DNA of 64,000 nt, taken from assembly GCA_963931575.1 (NCBI GenBank), contig OZ007029.1, positions 744,001 to 808,000 on the forward strand, given 5' to 3'. Below the pieces are notes generated by a model. That model was not told where the DNA came from. It ran no database searches and saw only the letters and a list, made by a program, of their open reading frames with translations. The DNA is from Gastranaerophilus sp944325835 (lineage in GTDB: Bacteria > Cyanobacteriota > Vampirovibrionia > Gastranaerophilales > Gastranaerophilaceae). Shown in pieces: positions 15,328 to 24,664 of the stretch (position 1 is the first letter of the stretch; the number at the start of each line of letters is the position of its first letter). The position numbers and the translations under genes are program-made.

Positions 15328-16488
15328 ATGAATATTGAAGCATTAAGAAAAGAGTCTGAGCTTGTTGATTTGTTTTGCTCGCTGGCGGAAATCCCTTCTC
15401 CGTCGCTGCATGAGGAAAACGTTGCAGAATTTATAAAAAAATACTGTGCGGAACACGGTATTCACGCAGAAAGTGACAGTTACGGAAATATTTATGTAAC
15501 TGTTCCGGCAACTGACACCACTAAACAGCCGATTCTGCTCTCAGCGCACATGGATGTTATTGGTGATGACAGTCCTGTCGTTCCTTATCTGGACGGTGAT
15601 TTAATCCGTGCAGAAGGTAGAACGCTGGGCGGGGATGACAAAGCCGGCGTAGCTAATGCGCTTTATTTTGCTGTAAAACTTGCTAAATCAGATGTTAAAC
15701 ACGGCGGGCTTGAACTTTTCTTTACCCGTGACGAAGAAAGCGGAATGAGCGGTATTCATAATGCTGATTTCAAAAAGCTTAAATCAAAATATGTTCTTGT
15801 CTGCGACAGCGACACGCTCGGACAGCTAGAGATTTCCGGAGCAAGTTATACTCTTGTTTCAATTAAGTTGAAAACCTCTAAGGGCGGTCATTCCGGCATT
15901 GACATCGGCGACAAAACCCGTTACAACGCGGCAAAACTTATTGCGGAACTTGTTAATGACCTGCCGCAGGGCGTTTTTTATGAAGAAAACGGGTTTGTTA
16001 TAACCTCCTGCAATATCGGCGGAATTTCAGCCGGCAAACCGGAGGTTACAAATATTATAAATACTGATGCGCTCGTAACTTATTCAATTAGGAGTGCAAG
16101 CCGTTCAAAAGAAGCCGAACTTAAAGCTTTAATGGAAAATATTGTTCAAAAATTTAATGATAAATACGGCGAACTCGCACATGCTGAAATTACTTTTGCC
16201 GAACACTTACCGCCATTTGAAGCAAGTGATGATAAATTTTTGCCGGAGGTATTCAAAAAAGCCGGTGCAAATCTGGGGCTTGATGTGAAAGTTTCTTCTT
16301 TCCACGCAGGCGCCGAAACACATATTTATGCTAATGAAACCAATGCTTCGGGTGAAAAATTCTCGCCTTATCTCATTGGGCTTGCCACGGTTTGTAATAT
16401 GCACTCTAAAGAAGAAAATCTTGATTATAAATCGTTGCTGAAAGGTCAAGAATTGTTGAGCGAAATTTTCAAAATTTTTAACGCTTAA
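15328..16488 (+). CDS. M20 family peptidase (tripeptidase T-like)
   Basis: Zinc aminopeptidase of the M20 family, 386 residues, probably cytosolic. The metal and catalytic motifs are present: SAHMDVI (first zinc histidine), GGDDKAG (bridging aspartate), DEESGMSG (catalytic and metal glutamates), and the dimerisation-domain segment KGGHSGIDIG. PepT and related di- or tripeptidases share this plan; exact specificity cannot be read. AAAGGAG precedes the ATG. No promoter is seen between repeat copy 2 and the gene, so the repeat probably forms its leader. Together with the peptide transporter at 28-32 kb it suggests peptide use. Confidence 0.85.
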   Translation: MNIEALRKESELVDLFCSLAEIPSPSLHEENVAEFIKKYCAEHGIHAESDSYGNIYVTVPATDTTKQPILLSAHMDVIGDDSPVVPYLDGDLIRAEGRTLGGDDKAGVANALYFAVKLAKSDVKHGGLELFFTRDEESGMSGIHNADFKKLKSKYVLVCDSDTLGQLEISGASYTLVSIKLKTSKGGHSGIDIGDKTRYNAAKLIAELVNDLPQGVFYEENGFVITSCNIGGISAGKPEVTNIINTDALVTYSIRSASRSKEAELKALMENIVQKFNDKYGELAHAEITFAEHLPPFEASDDKFLPEVFKKAGANLGLDVKVSSFHAGAETHIYANETNASGEKFSPYLIGLATVCNMHSKEENLDYKSLLKGQELLSEIFKIFNA

Positions 16489-16506
16489 TTTTTATCGTGC
16501 TACAAT
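16478..16506 (+). promoter_or_regulatory. Leaderless promoter of mutS2
   Basis: TTAACG (16478-16483), 17 nt, TACAAT (16501-16506) in the extended TGCTACAAT form. The -10 ends 6 nt before the ATG, placing the predicted transcript start at the A of the start codon. Confidence 0.6.
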
Positions 16507-16512
16507 GTCCTT

Positions 16513-18867
16513 ATGGATGTAAAAGCAATTTTAGAATTTGATAAAATTACAGAAAAACTCGCAAATTACGCAAAAACAGCTCAATCAAAGGAGCTTTGCC
16601 GGAATTTGCGGGTTTTTGATGATGCAAATATTATTGCTTCTGAACTAAATTTTACTAAAGAAGCAAAGGCGATTCTGGATTCACCGGCCGAGCTTCCTAT
16701 TTCGTATCTCATTGACTTTTCTGCGCTGAAATATTCCTCTATGCACGGCTATTTCTCTGAAGAAGAAATTTATGAATGCGCTAAAACACTTTCAACCTTC
16801 CGCTACATAAAAAGGTTTTTAGCTGATAATTCCTCACTGGCGCCGAAATTGGCAGAGTTAGCCAGAAATCTTGCGGTTGATAAAGATTTAGAGGATAAAA
16901 TTTTTGCCGCTTTTGATGAGAATTTGCAAATTAAACACAATGCCACCCCTGAGCTTGCCGGACTTTATTCCTCACTTGGGGATAATGAACGGAATTTGAA
17001 AAAAACAGTTGCGTCTTTGATGAATAATCCTGAGTTTTCTAAGCACCTGCAGGAAAATATTTATACAACCCGTGACGACAGAATAGTTTTTCAGGTTATG
17101 GCGCCTTCAAAAAATAAAGTCAACGGGATTGTCCACGATGTTTCGGCGTCGGGAAGGACTTTCTACGTTGAGCCGGAACAGATTGTTCCGCTTAATAACA
17201 AAATCCGCGAAATTAAAGCGCAAATTCACGCAGAAATAGTCCGCATTCTGGTTGAATTCACAAATCTGATTAAAATAAATATTGAAGAATTTATAAAATC
17301 CGAAAAAATTACGGCAGAAATTGATTTCCATTTTGCAAAAGCCCGTTATGCTATAAAAATTAAAGCTATTGAACCGACATTGAATAGTGAAAAATTTATT
17401 AAACTTGAAGAAATGCGCCACCCGCTTTTGATTGATGTTGTTCAAAATGTTGTTGCTAACGATATTGAAATCGGGAAAGACTGTCACTGTATAGTGATTA
17501 CAGGTTCTAACACAGGCGGAAAAACTGTTACAATAAAAACTGTCGGACTTTTTGTCTTAATGACAAAATCTGGAATGTTTCTGCCTTGCGCTGCTGCAAA
17601 TATTTATCCGTTTAAACATGTTTTCGCGGATATCGGGGATGCTCAGAGTATCCAGCAGTCGCTTTCAACTTTCTCTTCTCACATGACAAATATCATTGAA
17701 ATTTTAAATAAAGCTGATGATAAATCCTTCGTTGTTCTTGATGAAATTTGTGCCGGTACTGACCCGACAGAAGGTGCGCTTCTTGCAAAGACTATCCTTG
17801 AATATATGGCAGAAAAGAATATAACGTCTATTGTTACGACACACTATGGTGAATTAAAGTCGCTTGAATATACAAACCCGTACTTTAAAAATGCGTCTGT
17901 TGAATTTGATGTTACAACGTTGAAACCTACTTATAAGCTTTTAATCGGAATTCCAGGACTAAGTAATGCGATTCTGGTCGCCTCAAATCTTGGTTTGCCG
18001 CCAGAAATCGCAGACAGGGCAAAAGAAATGCTGCATTCACAAAAAGACAATTCCATTGTTGTCGTTGAAAAATTGCAGGAAACCCAGCAGAAACTCTCAC
18101 GCGAACTTCAAACCGCACAGGAACTGCGCGAAACTACTGACGAAATTAAGAAGGAGTATGAAGAAAATTTATCTCACCTGAAAAAGGATAAAAAGAAAAC
18201 AGTGAAAATTATAAAAGATAAATTTGACAGAGAAATTCTTGACGTTAAGGCAGAAATAAAGGGTATTATGGATGAACTTCGCCGCGACAAGTCCGAAAAA
18301 CTTGCGCGTAGGGCTTACGCAAGGCTTGCACAGCTTGAGGGCGGATTCAAAGACAAGCTTAATGATTATGAAGTTAAAGAAGAATACGGCGAAATCGACT
18401 GGAATTCCGTGAAAATCGGAACAAAACTCACGGTTAAAGAGCTTAACCAGATTGTAGAACTTCTTTCGCAACCTGATAAAAACGGCAAAGTTCAGGTTAA
18501 AATGGGTAATTTGACAACAAAACTTCCTGTTGAAAAACTTGCGCCTTATAACAAAAATTTTGATAACTCCGGTAAATATCACGCACCAAACACAACGCAA
18601 AACTTTAATCTAAAAAAATATTCTGTATCGACCCGTCTGGATTTGCGCGGGTTCAGGGTTGAAGATGCGCTTGATAGTGTGGAACTTTATCTCGATGAAG
18701 TTAGTCTTGCTGGACTTCAAGAGGTAATTATAATCCACGGACACGGAACCGGCGCCTTGAAAAGTGCTGTGAGGGAATATCTTTCAGGCTCTCCTTACGT
18801 AAAATCTTTCCGCCCCGGAAATGATTCCGAAGGCGGGGACGGCGTTTGTGTCGTCAGTATAAAATAG
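16513..18867 (+). CDS. mutS2: Endonuclease MutS2 / ribosome-rescue ATPase
   Basis: 784 residues with the MutS2 plan: helical core, ABC-type ATPase, long coiled coil, and C-terminal Smr domain. Walker A ITGSNTGGKT is at about 329-338, and the Walker B region reads VVLDEICAGTDPTEGA. The Smr domain has LDLRG and HGHGTGAL with GDGVCVVSI at the end. The mismatch-recognition domain of true MutS is absent, as expected. Family members suppress recombination, and in Bacillus they split collided ribosomes. No Shine-Dalgarno sequence precedes the ATG, and the -10 box lies 6 nt before it. Confidence 0.96.
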   Translation: MDVKAILEFDKITEKLANYAKTAQSKELCRNLRVFDDANIIASELNFTKEAKAILDSPAELPISYLIDFSALKYSSMHGYFSEEEIYECAKTLSTFRYIKRFLADNSSLAPKLAELARNLAVDKDLEDKIFAAFDENLQIKHNATPELAGLYSSLGDNERNLKKTVASLMNNPEFSKHLQENIYTTRDDRIVFQVMAPSKNKVNGIVHDVSASGRTFYVEPEQIVPLNNKIREIKAQIHAEIVRILVEFTNLIKINIEEFIKSEKITAEIDFHFAKARYAIKIKAIEPTLNSEKFIKLEEMRHPLLIDVVQNVVANDIEIGKDCHCIVITGSNTGGKTVTIKTVGLFVLMTKSGMFLPCAAANIYPFKHVFADIGDAQSIQQSLSTFSSHMTNIIEILNKADDKSFVVLDEICAGTDPTEGALLAKTILEYMAEKNITSIVTTHYGELKSLEYTNPYFKNASVEFDVTTLKPTYKLLIGIPGLSNAILVASNLGLPPEIADRAKEMLHSQKDNSIVVVEKLQETQQKLSRELQTAQELRETTDEIKKEYEENLSHLKKDKKKTVKIIKDKFDREILDVKAEIKGIMDELRRDKSEKLARRAYARLAQLEGGFKDKLNDYEVKEEYGEIDWNSVKIGTKLTVKELNQIVELLSQPDKNGKVQVKMGNLTTKLPVEKLAPYNKNFDNSGKYHAPNTTQNFNLKKYSVSTRLDLRGFRVEDALDSVELYLDEVSLAGLQEVIIIHGHGTGALKSAVREYLSGSPYVKSFRPGNDSEGGDGVCVVSIK

Positions 18868-18927
18868 TTTCAGGGTAGCAAAAATATTTTTTACGGATTT
18901 TCTTGTTACTATAAGGAGATTAAATAC

Positions 18928-19383
18928 ATGTTACCCGTAAATTCATTGAATATGTCACAAAATAATCCTAATTTTGGATTTAAGGTTTTAGTAAAAGAGA
19001 ATTCAAAACTCGTTGATATGACAGAGTCTTATCTTTTCAGGGAACTGCCTAAAGATACTATTGAACTTTTTAAAACCAAAGCTGCAGCAATTCTGCCTGA
19101 CAGAACTGTTATAGTAGAGCCTACTATCAGGCGTCCAAAACCTTTTGAATGCTTTGATGCCAATTTTTATACTGATGATGAAAAGGTAGAAAATATTATA
19201 GATTATGATTCTCATGCATTGCTGACTTTTTTAAAAAGAGCGACAAATAAATTTACTAAAGTCCATTCCAGATTCTTCTATAATGGCGAGCAAAGTCCTG
19301 AAATGATTGCAAGAACTGAAAAATTTAGAGAAACCAGTGCAAGACCGTTCACAAAATTTAAAGATATGTTCTCTAAATGTTAA
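18928..19383 (+). CDS. Small protein of unknown function with N-terminal PNFG motif
   Basis: 151 residues, AAGGAG ribosome site. The polar N-terminus MLPVNSLNMSQNN leads into PNFG (14-17). The rest is a compact charged alpha/beta-looking chain with no recognised family. No signal peptide or membrane segment. It follows mutS2 by 60 bp, possibly co-transcribed. The N-terminus is the main clue, matching the motif of five other unrelated proteins in this window. Confidence 0.65.
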   Translation: MLPVNSLNMSQNNPNFGFKVLVKENSKLVDMTESYLFRELPKDTIELFKTKAAAILPDRTVIVEPTIRRPKPFECFDANFYTDDEKVENIIDYDSHALLTFLKRATNKFTKVHSRFFYNGEQSPEMIARTEKFRETSARPFTKFKDMFSKC

Positions 19384-19485
19384 GTTTTAATAATATAAAA
19401 AGCTGTTATACCTAAAGTTTATATTAATCCTTTCCGATTATACCTGAGTAATCTATTTGGTGTACAGAAAGAAAGGGGTAATCTA

Positions 19486-20484
19486 ATGGTTGATGAATTA
19501 CACAATGTAGGTGAAGGCAGACCTGTGGCTGCTTATGGCGAAAACAATGATGTCGTAAAACAACAATTGCAGGAACGTAAGGTTAATGTTCCTATGACGG
19601 GCGGGCCTGCAAAAGATGAGCGTCGCGGGACTTCTGTTCAGCATTCCGGCGGTAATCCGTTCTACGAAGAAACAGATTTTGAACATTTTGACGGGCTTGG
19701 CGGCAGTGGTATGACTCAGGCTGACAGTGCAACAAAACGTGTTAAGGGCGAACTGGCTCGTCTTTATAACGAAGTTAAAAGAACTAATCCGGAAGCGGTT
19801 GAAACCCTGGAATTTCCACCGTTGCCTTCTGTTCCTAAAAAAGGTAAAAAATCTTTAAAATTGGAAGCTTATTTGAATGCGCTTGATCAATACAGGCAAA
19901 CTTGTGAAGAATTACTGGAAGGAGTGAAAGAACAAACTGTTGTTGATGAGGTTCGTGCTTCTGCTCAAGATGTAAAAGATACTGTTGTTGCAATGGGTAG
20001 CGCAAATCTTGCTGCAACGCTTGGCGTTGGTGAAGCTATGCTTGACGGACTGCAAACTGTATATAATAAAATTGATACTGATACAAAAGTCATTATTTCT
20101 GCCGTAAATTCTAACGGTCAGCGCGTTCTCAGAGCTATTGATAAGAATACTAAAGAAATAAAAGAACTTGTTATGGCCGAAGGTCAGATGACTCGAGATC
20201 AGGAATACTGGAACAGTGTTGTTGCTGATATCAGAAATTCAGACAGAATTGATGGCGTACATAGGCATATTGATGAAAAAGGCAACTGGCTTGCAAATAA
20301 AATTGATAAGGCTGAAGATAATATTAATGAACATACAACTAAACAGGCTAAGAAAACACGTTCTCACGTTTCCGATGAACATGATGAAACCAGAAACTTC
20401 ACTAAGGACGAAATTGAAGAACATACTGTATTTTGGCATGGCTTACCGGACCCGCTCGGTGTCCTTGATAAAATCTTTAGATAA
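19486..20484 (+). CDS. Unknown helical protein
   Basis: 332 residues, with AAAGGGG before the ATG. Residues 1 to about 80 are Gly- and charge-rich and probably disordered. Residues about 80-200 are helical, with a small-residue patch MGSANLAATLGVGEAMLDGL. The C-terminal third is a highly charged run of amphipathic helices rich in Asp, Glu, Lys and His, ending WHGLPDPLGVLDKIF. No membrane segment, signal peptide or family recognised. It ends in a clear terminator, so it is the last gene of its transcript. Confidence 0.7.
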   Translation: MVDELHNVGEGRPVAAYGENNDVVKQQLQERKVNVPMTGGPAKDERRGTSVQHSGGNPFYEETDFEHFDGLGGSGMTQADSATKRVKGELARLYNEVKRTNPEAVETLEFPPLPSVPKKGKKSLKLEAYLNALDQYRQTCEELLEGVKEQTVVDEVRASAQDVKDTVVAMGSANLAATLGVGEAMLDGLQTVYNKIDTDTKVIISAVNSNGQRVLRAIDKNTKEIKELVMAEGQMTRDQEYWNSVVADIRNSDRIDGVHRHIDEKGNWLANKIDKAEDNINEHTTKQAKKTRSHVSDEHDETRNFTKDEIEEHTVFWHGLPDPLGVLDKIFR

Positions 20485-20487
20485 AAC

Positions 20488-20515
20488 TTTAAAGCCCTCG
20501 TCAGAGGGCTTTAAA
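20488..20515 (+). terminator. Terminator after the 332-residue protein gene
   Basis: TTTAAAGCCCTC / GAGGGCTTTAAA, a 12-bp stem with a GTCA loop, 4 nt after the stop. Confidence 0.85.
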
Positions 20516-20608
20516 CTTAATATATTTTAATAATCACTGTCCAATGCTTATAAAATAGAGTAAAATAAATAGTGTTTTGGAGCTATTTATAGTTTGAAAG
20601 GAGAAAAT

Positions 20609-21067
20609 ATGAAATTTGATTTGAAATTTGCAGCGGTAACTGCACTGGTTTTAGGCATTGGTATCGGTAGTGCTGCGATTGCAGAAGGCGTTCCGGGTAA
20701 AGTTGCTGTTGTAGATGTACCTAAAATTGTTTCTGAATCAAAACAGGTTCAAGCTTTGAAAGATGAACAGGCTAAAAAATCTCAGGAACTTAACAAATGG
20801 CTGGATGTTGTAAGAGCTGATGTTGCTAAGCAGCAAACAGAAGCCGGCAAAGAAAAATTGTTGAAAAAATATGAAGGCGAACTCGCTAAAAAACGTGAAG
20901 CAAATGCCAAAGATTATGCAAAAAAACTTTCAGAAATCGACAAAAATATCTCTGCAACAATTGAGGCTCAAGCAAAAGCTAACGGTTATGATTTAGTTTT
21001 ATCTAAATCAACTGTTCTTTACGGCGGTGAAGATATAACTGCTGAAATCGCGAAAGTTGTTAAATAG
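20609..21067 (+). CDS. OmpH/Skp-family periplasmic chaperone
   Basis: 152 residues from ATG 20609 (AAAGGAG 7 nt upstream; an in-frame TTG at 20594 is rejected). N-terminal signal peptide KFDLKFAAVTALVLGIGIGSAAIA with cleavage near AIA-EG. The mature part begins VAVVDVPKIVSESKQVQAL, continues as a Lys/Glu-rich coiled coil and closes with YDLVLSKSTVLYGGEDIT, the OmpH signature. Skp-like trimers hold unfolded outer-membrane proteins. Neighbouring bamA or lpxD genes, frequent partners, are not present. Confidence 0.88.
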   Translation: MKFDLKFAAVTALVLGIGIGSAAIAEGVPGKVAVVDVPKIVSESKQVQALKDEQAKKSQELNKWLDVVRADVAKQQTEAGKEKLLKKYEGELAKKREANAKDYAKKLSEIDKNISATIEAQAKANGYDLVLSKSTVLYGGEDITAEIAKVVK

Positions 21068-21088
21068 AACCGGGCTTTATTAAAACGT

Positions 21089-21125
21089 AAAAAAGGTGTA
21101 CATTTTTTGTACACCTTTTTTTATG
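21089..21125 (+). terminator. Terminator after the OmpH-like gene
   Basis: AAAAAGGTGTACA / TGTACACCTTTTT with a T-rich loop and a long T tail. Confidence 0.9.
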
Positions 21126-21136
21126 AGTTGAGAAGT

Positions 21137-21164
21137 TTGTTCAAATGTGTTATTCTATTATAGT
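21137..21164 (+). promoter_or_regulatory. Probable promoter of the alcohol dehydrogenase gene
   Basis: TTGTTC (21137-21142), 16 nt, TATAGT (21159-21164), 36 bp before the ATG, which has its own AGGAGG site. Confidence 0.5.
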
Positions 21165-21200
21165 CGGATCTGTAAAATTATATAAATTTAGGAGGTTATT

Positions 21201-22256
21201 ATGAGAGGTTATGCAATGTTAAAAATTGGCGAAACAGGCTGGATTACGAAAGATACGCCGGCTTGCGGGCCTACGGATGCAATTTGTAAGCCGATTGCGC
21301 TGGCTCCGTGTACATCAGACGTTCACACGGTTTGGGCGGGTGCCATTGGTGACAGGCATAATATGATTTTAGGACACGAAGCTGTCGGTGAGGTCGTTGA
21401 AGTCGGTGCGCTCGTAAAAGATTTTAAACCGGGGGATAAAGTTTTAGTATCTGCTATCACGCCGGACTGGAACTCTTTAGAAGCTCAGGACGGGTATTCA
21501 ATGCACTCGGGCGGGATGCTTTCAGGGTGGAAATTCTCAAACTTTAAAGACGGCGTTTTCGCGGAATATTTTCATGTAAACGATGCTGACGGTAATTTAG
21601 CGCACCTGCCGGAAGGAATGGATTTAGGCGCGGCTTGTATGATAAGCGATATGGTTCCAACCGGTTTTCATGGCGTAGAACTCGCTGATGTTCAGTTTGG
21701 TGATAATGTTGCGGTAATTGGTATAGGACCTGTTGGTCTGATGTCTGTTGCAGCAGCTGTAATCCGCGGGGCCGCAAATATTTATGCGGTCGGTTCAAGA
21801 AAAAATTGCTCTGATTTGGCAAAAGAATTTGGCGCTACTGATGTTATTAACTATAAAGAAGGTGACATCGTTGAACAAATTCTGGATAAAACCCACGGGT
21901 ATGGTGTAGATAGAGTTATTGTTGCCGGCGGGGATAATGATACCTTTGATCAGGCCATTAGAATGCTTAAACCGGGCGGTAAAATCGGTAACGTAAATTA
22001 TCTTGGTGAAGGCGATTATATTAAAATCCCGAGAACTGAATGGGGCTGTGGTATGGGGCATAAACAAATTGTCGGCGGTTTGATGCCGGGCGGAAGATTA
22101 CGCTCGGAAAAACTGGCACGTCTTGTCTTAACTCACCGTATTCATCCGGAAAAATTGATAACCCATACTTTTAACGGGCTGGATGGGGTTGAACCGGCGC
22201 TTATGCTGATGAAAGATAAACCGCGTGATTTGATTAAACCTCTGGTAATTATTTAA
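21201..22256 (+). CDS. NADP-dependent secondary alcohol dehydrogenase
   Basis: 351 residues, the same length as the Clostridium beijerinckii isopropanol dehydrogenase as I remember it, and closely similar along the whole chain (CTSDVHTV, ILGHEAVGEVVEVG, GWKFSNFKDGVFAEYFHVNDAD). The three zinc ligands of that enzyme fall in place at C37, H59 and D150, and the NADP-selecting residues at S199, R200 and Y218. The four-cysteine structural zinc lobe of horse-type enzymes is missing, as in the clostridial group. It should interconvert secondary alcohols and ketones or aldehydes with NADPH, fitting fermentation. Flanked by terminators, so transcribed alone. Acquisition from Firmicutes is plausible. 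Confidence 0.9.
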   Translation: MRGYAMLKIGETGWITKDTPACGPTDAICKPIALAPCTSDVHTVWAGAIGDRHNMILGHEAVGEVVEVGALVKDFKPGDKVLVSAITPDWNSLEAQDGYSMHSGGMLSGWKFSNFKDGVFAEYFHVNDADGNLAHLPEGMDLGAACMISDMVPTGFHGVELADVQFGDNVAVIGIGPVGLMSVAAAVIRGAANIYAVGSRKNCSDLAKEFGATDVINYKEGDIVEQILDKTHGYGVDRVIVAGGDNDTFDQAIRMLKPGGKIGNVNYLGEGDYIKIPRTEWGCGMGHKQIVGGLMPGGRLRSEKLARLVLTHRIHPEKLITHTFNGLDGVEPALMLMKDKPRDLIKPLVII

Positions 22257-22261
22257 AGAAA

Positions 22262-22293
22262 AAAGCCTCCGGAAGTTATTCCGGAGGCTTTAC
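22262..22293 (+). terminator. Terminator after the alcohol dehydrogenase gene
   Basis: AAAGCCTCCGGAA / TTCCGGAGGCTTT with a GTTA loop. Confidence 0.9.
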
Positions 22294-22333
22294 GTTTGCG
22301 CAAATTTATTTTTGTGGAGTTTTACTCTATTAT

Positions 22334-22972
22334 ATGGACACTATTAAGATATCTGATGTTAATTTTGGCTCTTTTAATAAAAAACAGATGGCCGCGTGGC
22401 GTTTGGCAAATAAAATTCAACACTACACTAATGCTGCATATAAAGGTCATACCGGTGCAAAAGAATATAAGTTTCCGGTGATTCTTTCCTCGTCTAATAA
22501 GTTTAGAGGCAGGCTGCCTGATATAACGCCAGATTTGCATACTTTTGAAGAAAATGTTTTTCAGGAGTTAAAGGATACAAAACGTAAACCATTTGGCTTT
22601 TTCAGGGTTCTGTGGAAAATGTGCCGGAATTTTGGAACGGGTGAGCGCTGGGATACAAAATTTTTACCTGCATTCCCCGGCAGAGATAAAAAAGGGCGTG
22701 TTCAATATGCAAGGTACAATGACCAAATTGTAACAGGCAACGATGTATCAAACATTTTCTTTGGGCATACATGTAAATTTTTGGGGATTCCGGAGAAATT
22801 ATCCTTATGGATAGCACGTCTGGATGCGTCCGGAATTTTGGAGCCGTTTTCTAAAGGGAAGTTTCCTTCAAAAGAATTGTTAAACTTCAGGGATACTCAT
22901 TCGGACCAACAAGCGATTGTAAAGGGTATGCGGGAGTTTGATATTAATAATTACAGATTGCGTAATATATAA
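22334..22972 (+). CDS. Unknown protein with N-terminal VNFG motif
   Basis: 212 residues, basic, no signal peptide. VNFG stands at residues 9-12 after MDTIKISD. The chain has many aromatic and basic residues (FRVLWKMCRNFGTGERWDTKF) and no family I recognise. There is no good ribosome site directly before the ATG, only TGGAG about 17 nt upstream, and AT-rich -10-like bases lie very close, so the message may be leaderless or nearly so. It follows the adh terminator and is 33 bp before the next membrane protein. Confidence 0.6.
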   Translation: MDTIKISDVNFGSFNKKQMAAWRLANKIQHYTNAAYKGHTGAKEYKFPVILSSSNKFRGRLPDITPDLHTFEENVFQELKDTKRKPFGFFRVLWKMCRNFGTGERWDTKFLPAFPGRDKKGRVQYARYNDQIVTGNDVSNIFFGHTCKFLGIPEKLSLWIARLDASGILEPFSKGKFPSKELLNFRDTHSDQQAIVKGMREFDINNYRLRNI

Positions 22973-23005
22973 ATTACGTTATAATGTATTATATGGAAGG
23001 GTATT

Positions 23006-23755
23006 ATGATTAATGATGATTTATTTATAACTGCGGTTGTTATGTTTCTTGTTTCAGTGGCGGCTGCTTTGGCGCTTCTTGTAGTTTTGCTGATTACAGG
23101 AATAAATTGGTACAGGAATAAAAAGCTTAAAATCTCGTTAATACAAGCTGGGATGATATTGGGTTCAATGTTTGTGCTGTATTTGGGTGTCCCATTCTGG
23201 TGTCTGGCGATTGCCGGTAATATGGAATTGGACAAAGCTGAAACGATGCATATATTATCTGTTAAAACCTCGCTGCTTCCTTCTGTAAGATCATTTATGG
23301 AAGCGGAACTCGGGGCATCTTATATGGCAAATTTTGAAGGGCAAAAAGCTATTGATGCTTATGAAGCTTCCATTAAAATTCGTGATAATAAATTTTCAGC
23401 GGCTAATCTTTGCCTTCTCTATTTGTATAAGGGTGATTTACAAAATGCAATTAGTATGTGCACAAAAGAAAATCTAATGCAGTCAGCTGCGGCCGGCTAT
23501 ATTCTTCAAAATGACTATGAAACTTCTATGGAGGTTGTAGATAATACAATAAAATCGTCACAAAAAGTTTCATGTTGGAATTTTGCACAAAAGGCATATA
23601 TTTACAGAAAGCTTGGAAATCAGGATATGTTCAAGGAGTTTTATAAGAAGGCGGAGGCCTTATGCCCGGGAAATGCAGCTTTAAAACGATTATATGAAAA
23701 TAAAAATTATTACTCTGATTTCTATATGCGGAAGAAAAAGGAATTTAATTTTTAG
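23006..23755 (+). CDS. Membrane protein with TPR-like C-terminal half
   Basis: 249 residues. Two hydrophobic helices (about 6-33 and 46-74) are followed by helical pairs resembling tetratricopeptide repeats, for example GQKAIDAYEASIKIRDNKFSAA and NAISMCTKENLMQSAAAGYI. This predicts an anchored protein with a protein-binding domain, the side of the membrane being unclear. Ribosome site GGAAGGG. No enzyme motif. The terminator that follows is shared with the converging tRNA. Confidence 0.7.
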   Translation: MINDDLFITAVVMFLVSVAAALALLVVLLITGINWYRNKKLKISLIQAGMILGSMFVLYLGVPFWCLAIAGNMELDKAETMHILSVKTSLLPSVRSFMEAELGASYMANFEGQKAIDAYEASIKIRDNKFSAANLCLLYLYKGDLQNAISMCTKENLMQSAAAGYILQNDYETSMEVVDNTIKSSQKVSCWNFAQKAYIYRKLGNQDMFKEFYKKAEALCPGNAALKRLYENKNYYSDFYMRKKKEFNF

Positions 23756-23798
23756 CAATTATGTAACACAAAAATTAAATGCTATACGGAATGCACAA

Positions 23799-23827
23799 AA
23801 AAAGATGACTTGATAAGTCATCTTTTT
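23799..23827. terminator. Bidirectional terminator between the TPR gene and tRNA-Gln
   Basis: AAAAAGATGACTT / AGTCATCTTTTT stem with A and T runs on both sides, 44 bp after the TPR gene and 4 bp beyond the tRNA 3' end. Confidence 0.85.
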
Positions 23828-23830
23828 AAT

Positions 23831-23905
23831 TGGCTGGGGCGAAAGGATTCGAACCTCTGAATGGCGGGACCAAAACCCGCTGCCTTACCGCTTGGCGACG
23901 CCCCA
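23831..23905 (-). tRNA. tRNA-Gln (anticodon TTG)
   Basis: 75 nt. Acceptor TGGGGCG / CGCCCCA, anticodon stem GCGGG / CCCGC with loop TTTTGGT, T loop TTCGAAT, and the 3' end GCCA is encoded. The U-A first pair is typical of bacterial glutamine tRNA. Confidence 0.95.
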
Positions 23906-23965
23906 TTATCTTTGCGTCACAACCTTTCGGCTACATTTATTATTCTACTCGCTCAATTTTTAATG

Positions 23966-24664
23966 TCAAGAATTTATTTGTATAATCGGACTTTTTTCCT
24001 GCGCTTTTATAACCGGCACTTTTTCGTTTAAAAGGCGCGCTAATTCATCTAATACGGGGATTTCGCTCTCAAAATGTCCTATGTCTATGATTGCGATTTC
24101 GCTATCAAGTGCTGTATGGAATTTTAAATCTCCGGTGATTAATACCTCCGCTCCGTATTCCAGCGCGTCATGCCGGAAATCAGTTCCGCTGCCGCCGCAA
24201 AATGCTATACGCTTGACGGTGTGCAGGTTTTTAGGGTTCGTATAGCGAATATTTTTTGAAACAGATTTCAAGATTTCAAGTAGTTTTTCAAAGCTCATAA
24301 CGCAGTCGCAAAAGCGGAGAAATTCATGTTCAATACCGCGGTTTACTGAAAAATCAAGCTTTTTAATCAGTGTTTCAGTCGTACCGCACAGTGCTTTGTC
24401 AAGGTTTGTGTGCGCGCAGTAAATGTCAATTCCTCTATGAAAATTAATTGGCACAGTAAAAAGCGGGTGGTGCGAAATTATCATATCGCAGGATTGAGCT
24501 TGTGCCTGATTTAAAATATCCTCTGTCACGGTAAGGCAAAGCATGACTTTTTTTACATCCTGATTAGGCGTTTCAATAATCCAGCCGCTTAAGTCCCACG
24601 GTTCTGCACTTTCCGGAGGTGCTGATTTTTCTATGATTTTTGTTAATTCATATTTGTTGACCAT
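23966..24664 (-). CDS. Nif3-like dinuclear metal protein (DUF34)
   Basis: 232 residues, the short form of the family. EPWDLSGWII replaces the usual EDWDNVG start. SCDMIISHHPLF gives the first metal histidines, YCAHTNLDKA the second, and DIGHFESE the C-terminal His-Glu pair. Family members are sometimes annotated as GTP cyclohydrolase type 2, but the in vivo role is not settled. Its ATG lies 22 bp inside the end of coaBC, so the two are translationally coupled in the operon gmk-coaBC-nif3. Confidence 0.88.
   Translation of the reverse strand: MVNKYELTKIIEKSAPPESAEPWDLSGWIIETPNQDVKKVMLCLTVTEDILNQAQAQSCDMIISHHPLFTVPINFHRGIDIYCAHTNLDKALCGTTETLIKKLDFSVNRGIEHEFLRFCDCVMSFEKLLEILKSVSKNIRYTNPKNLHTVKRIAFCGGSGTDFRHDALEYGAEVLITGDLKFHTALDSEIAIIDIGHFESEIPVLDELARLLNEKVPVIKAQEKSPIIQINS

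Noticed and set aside
15044..15338. Open frames on both strands within repeat copy 2
   Set aside because: They follow hairpin sequence, differ between copies and have no ribosome sites.
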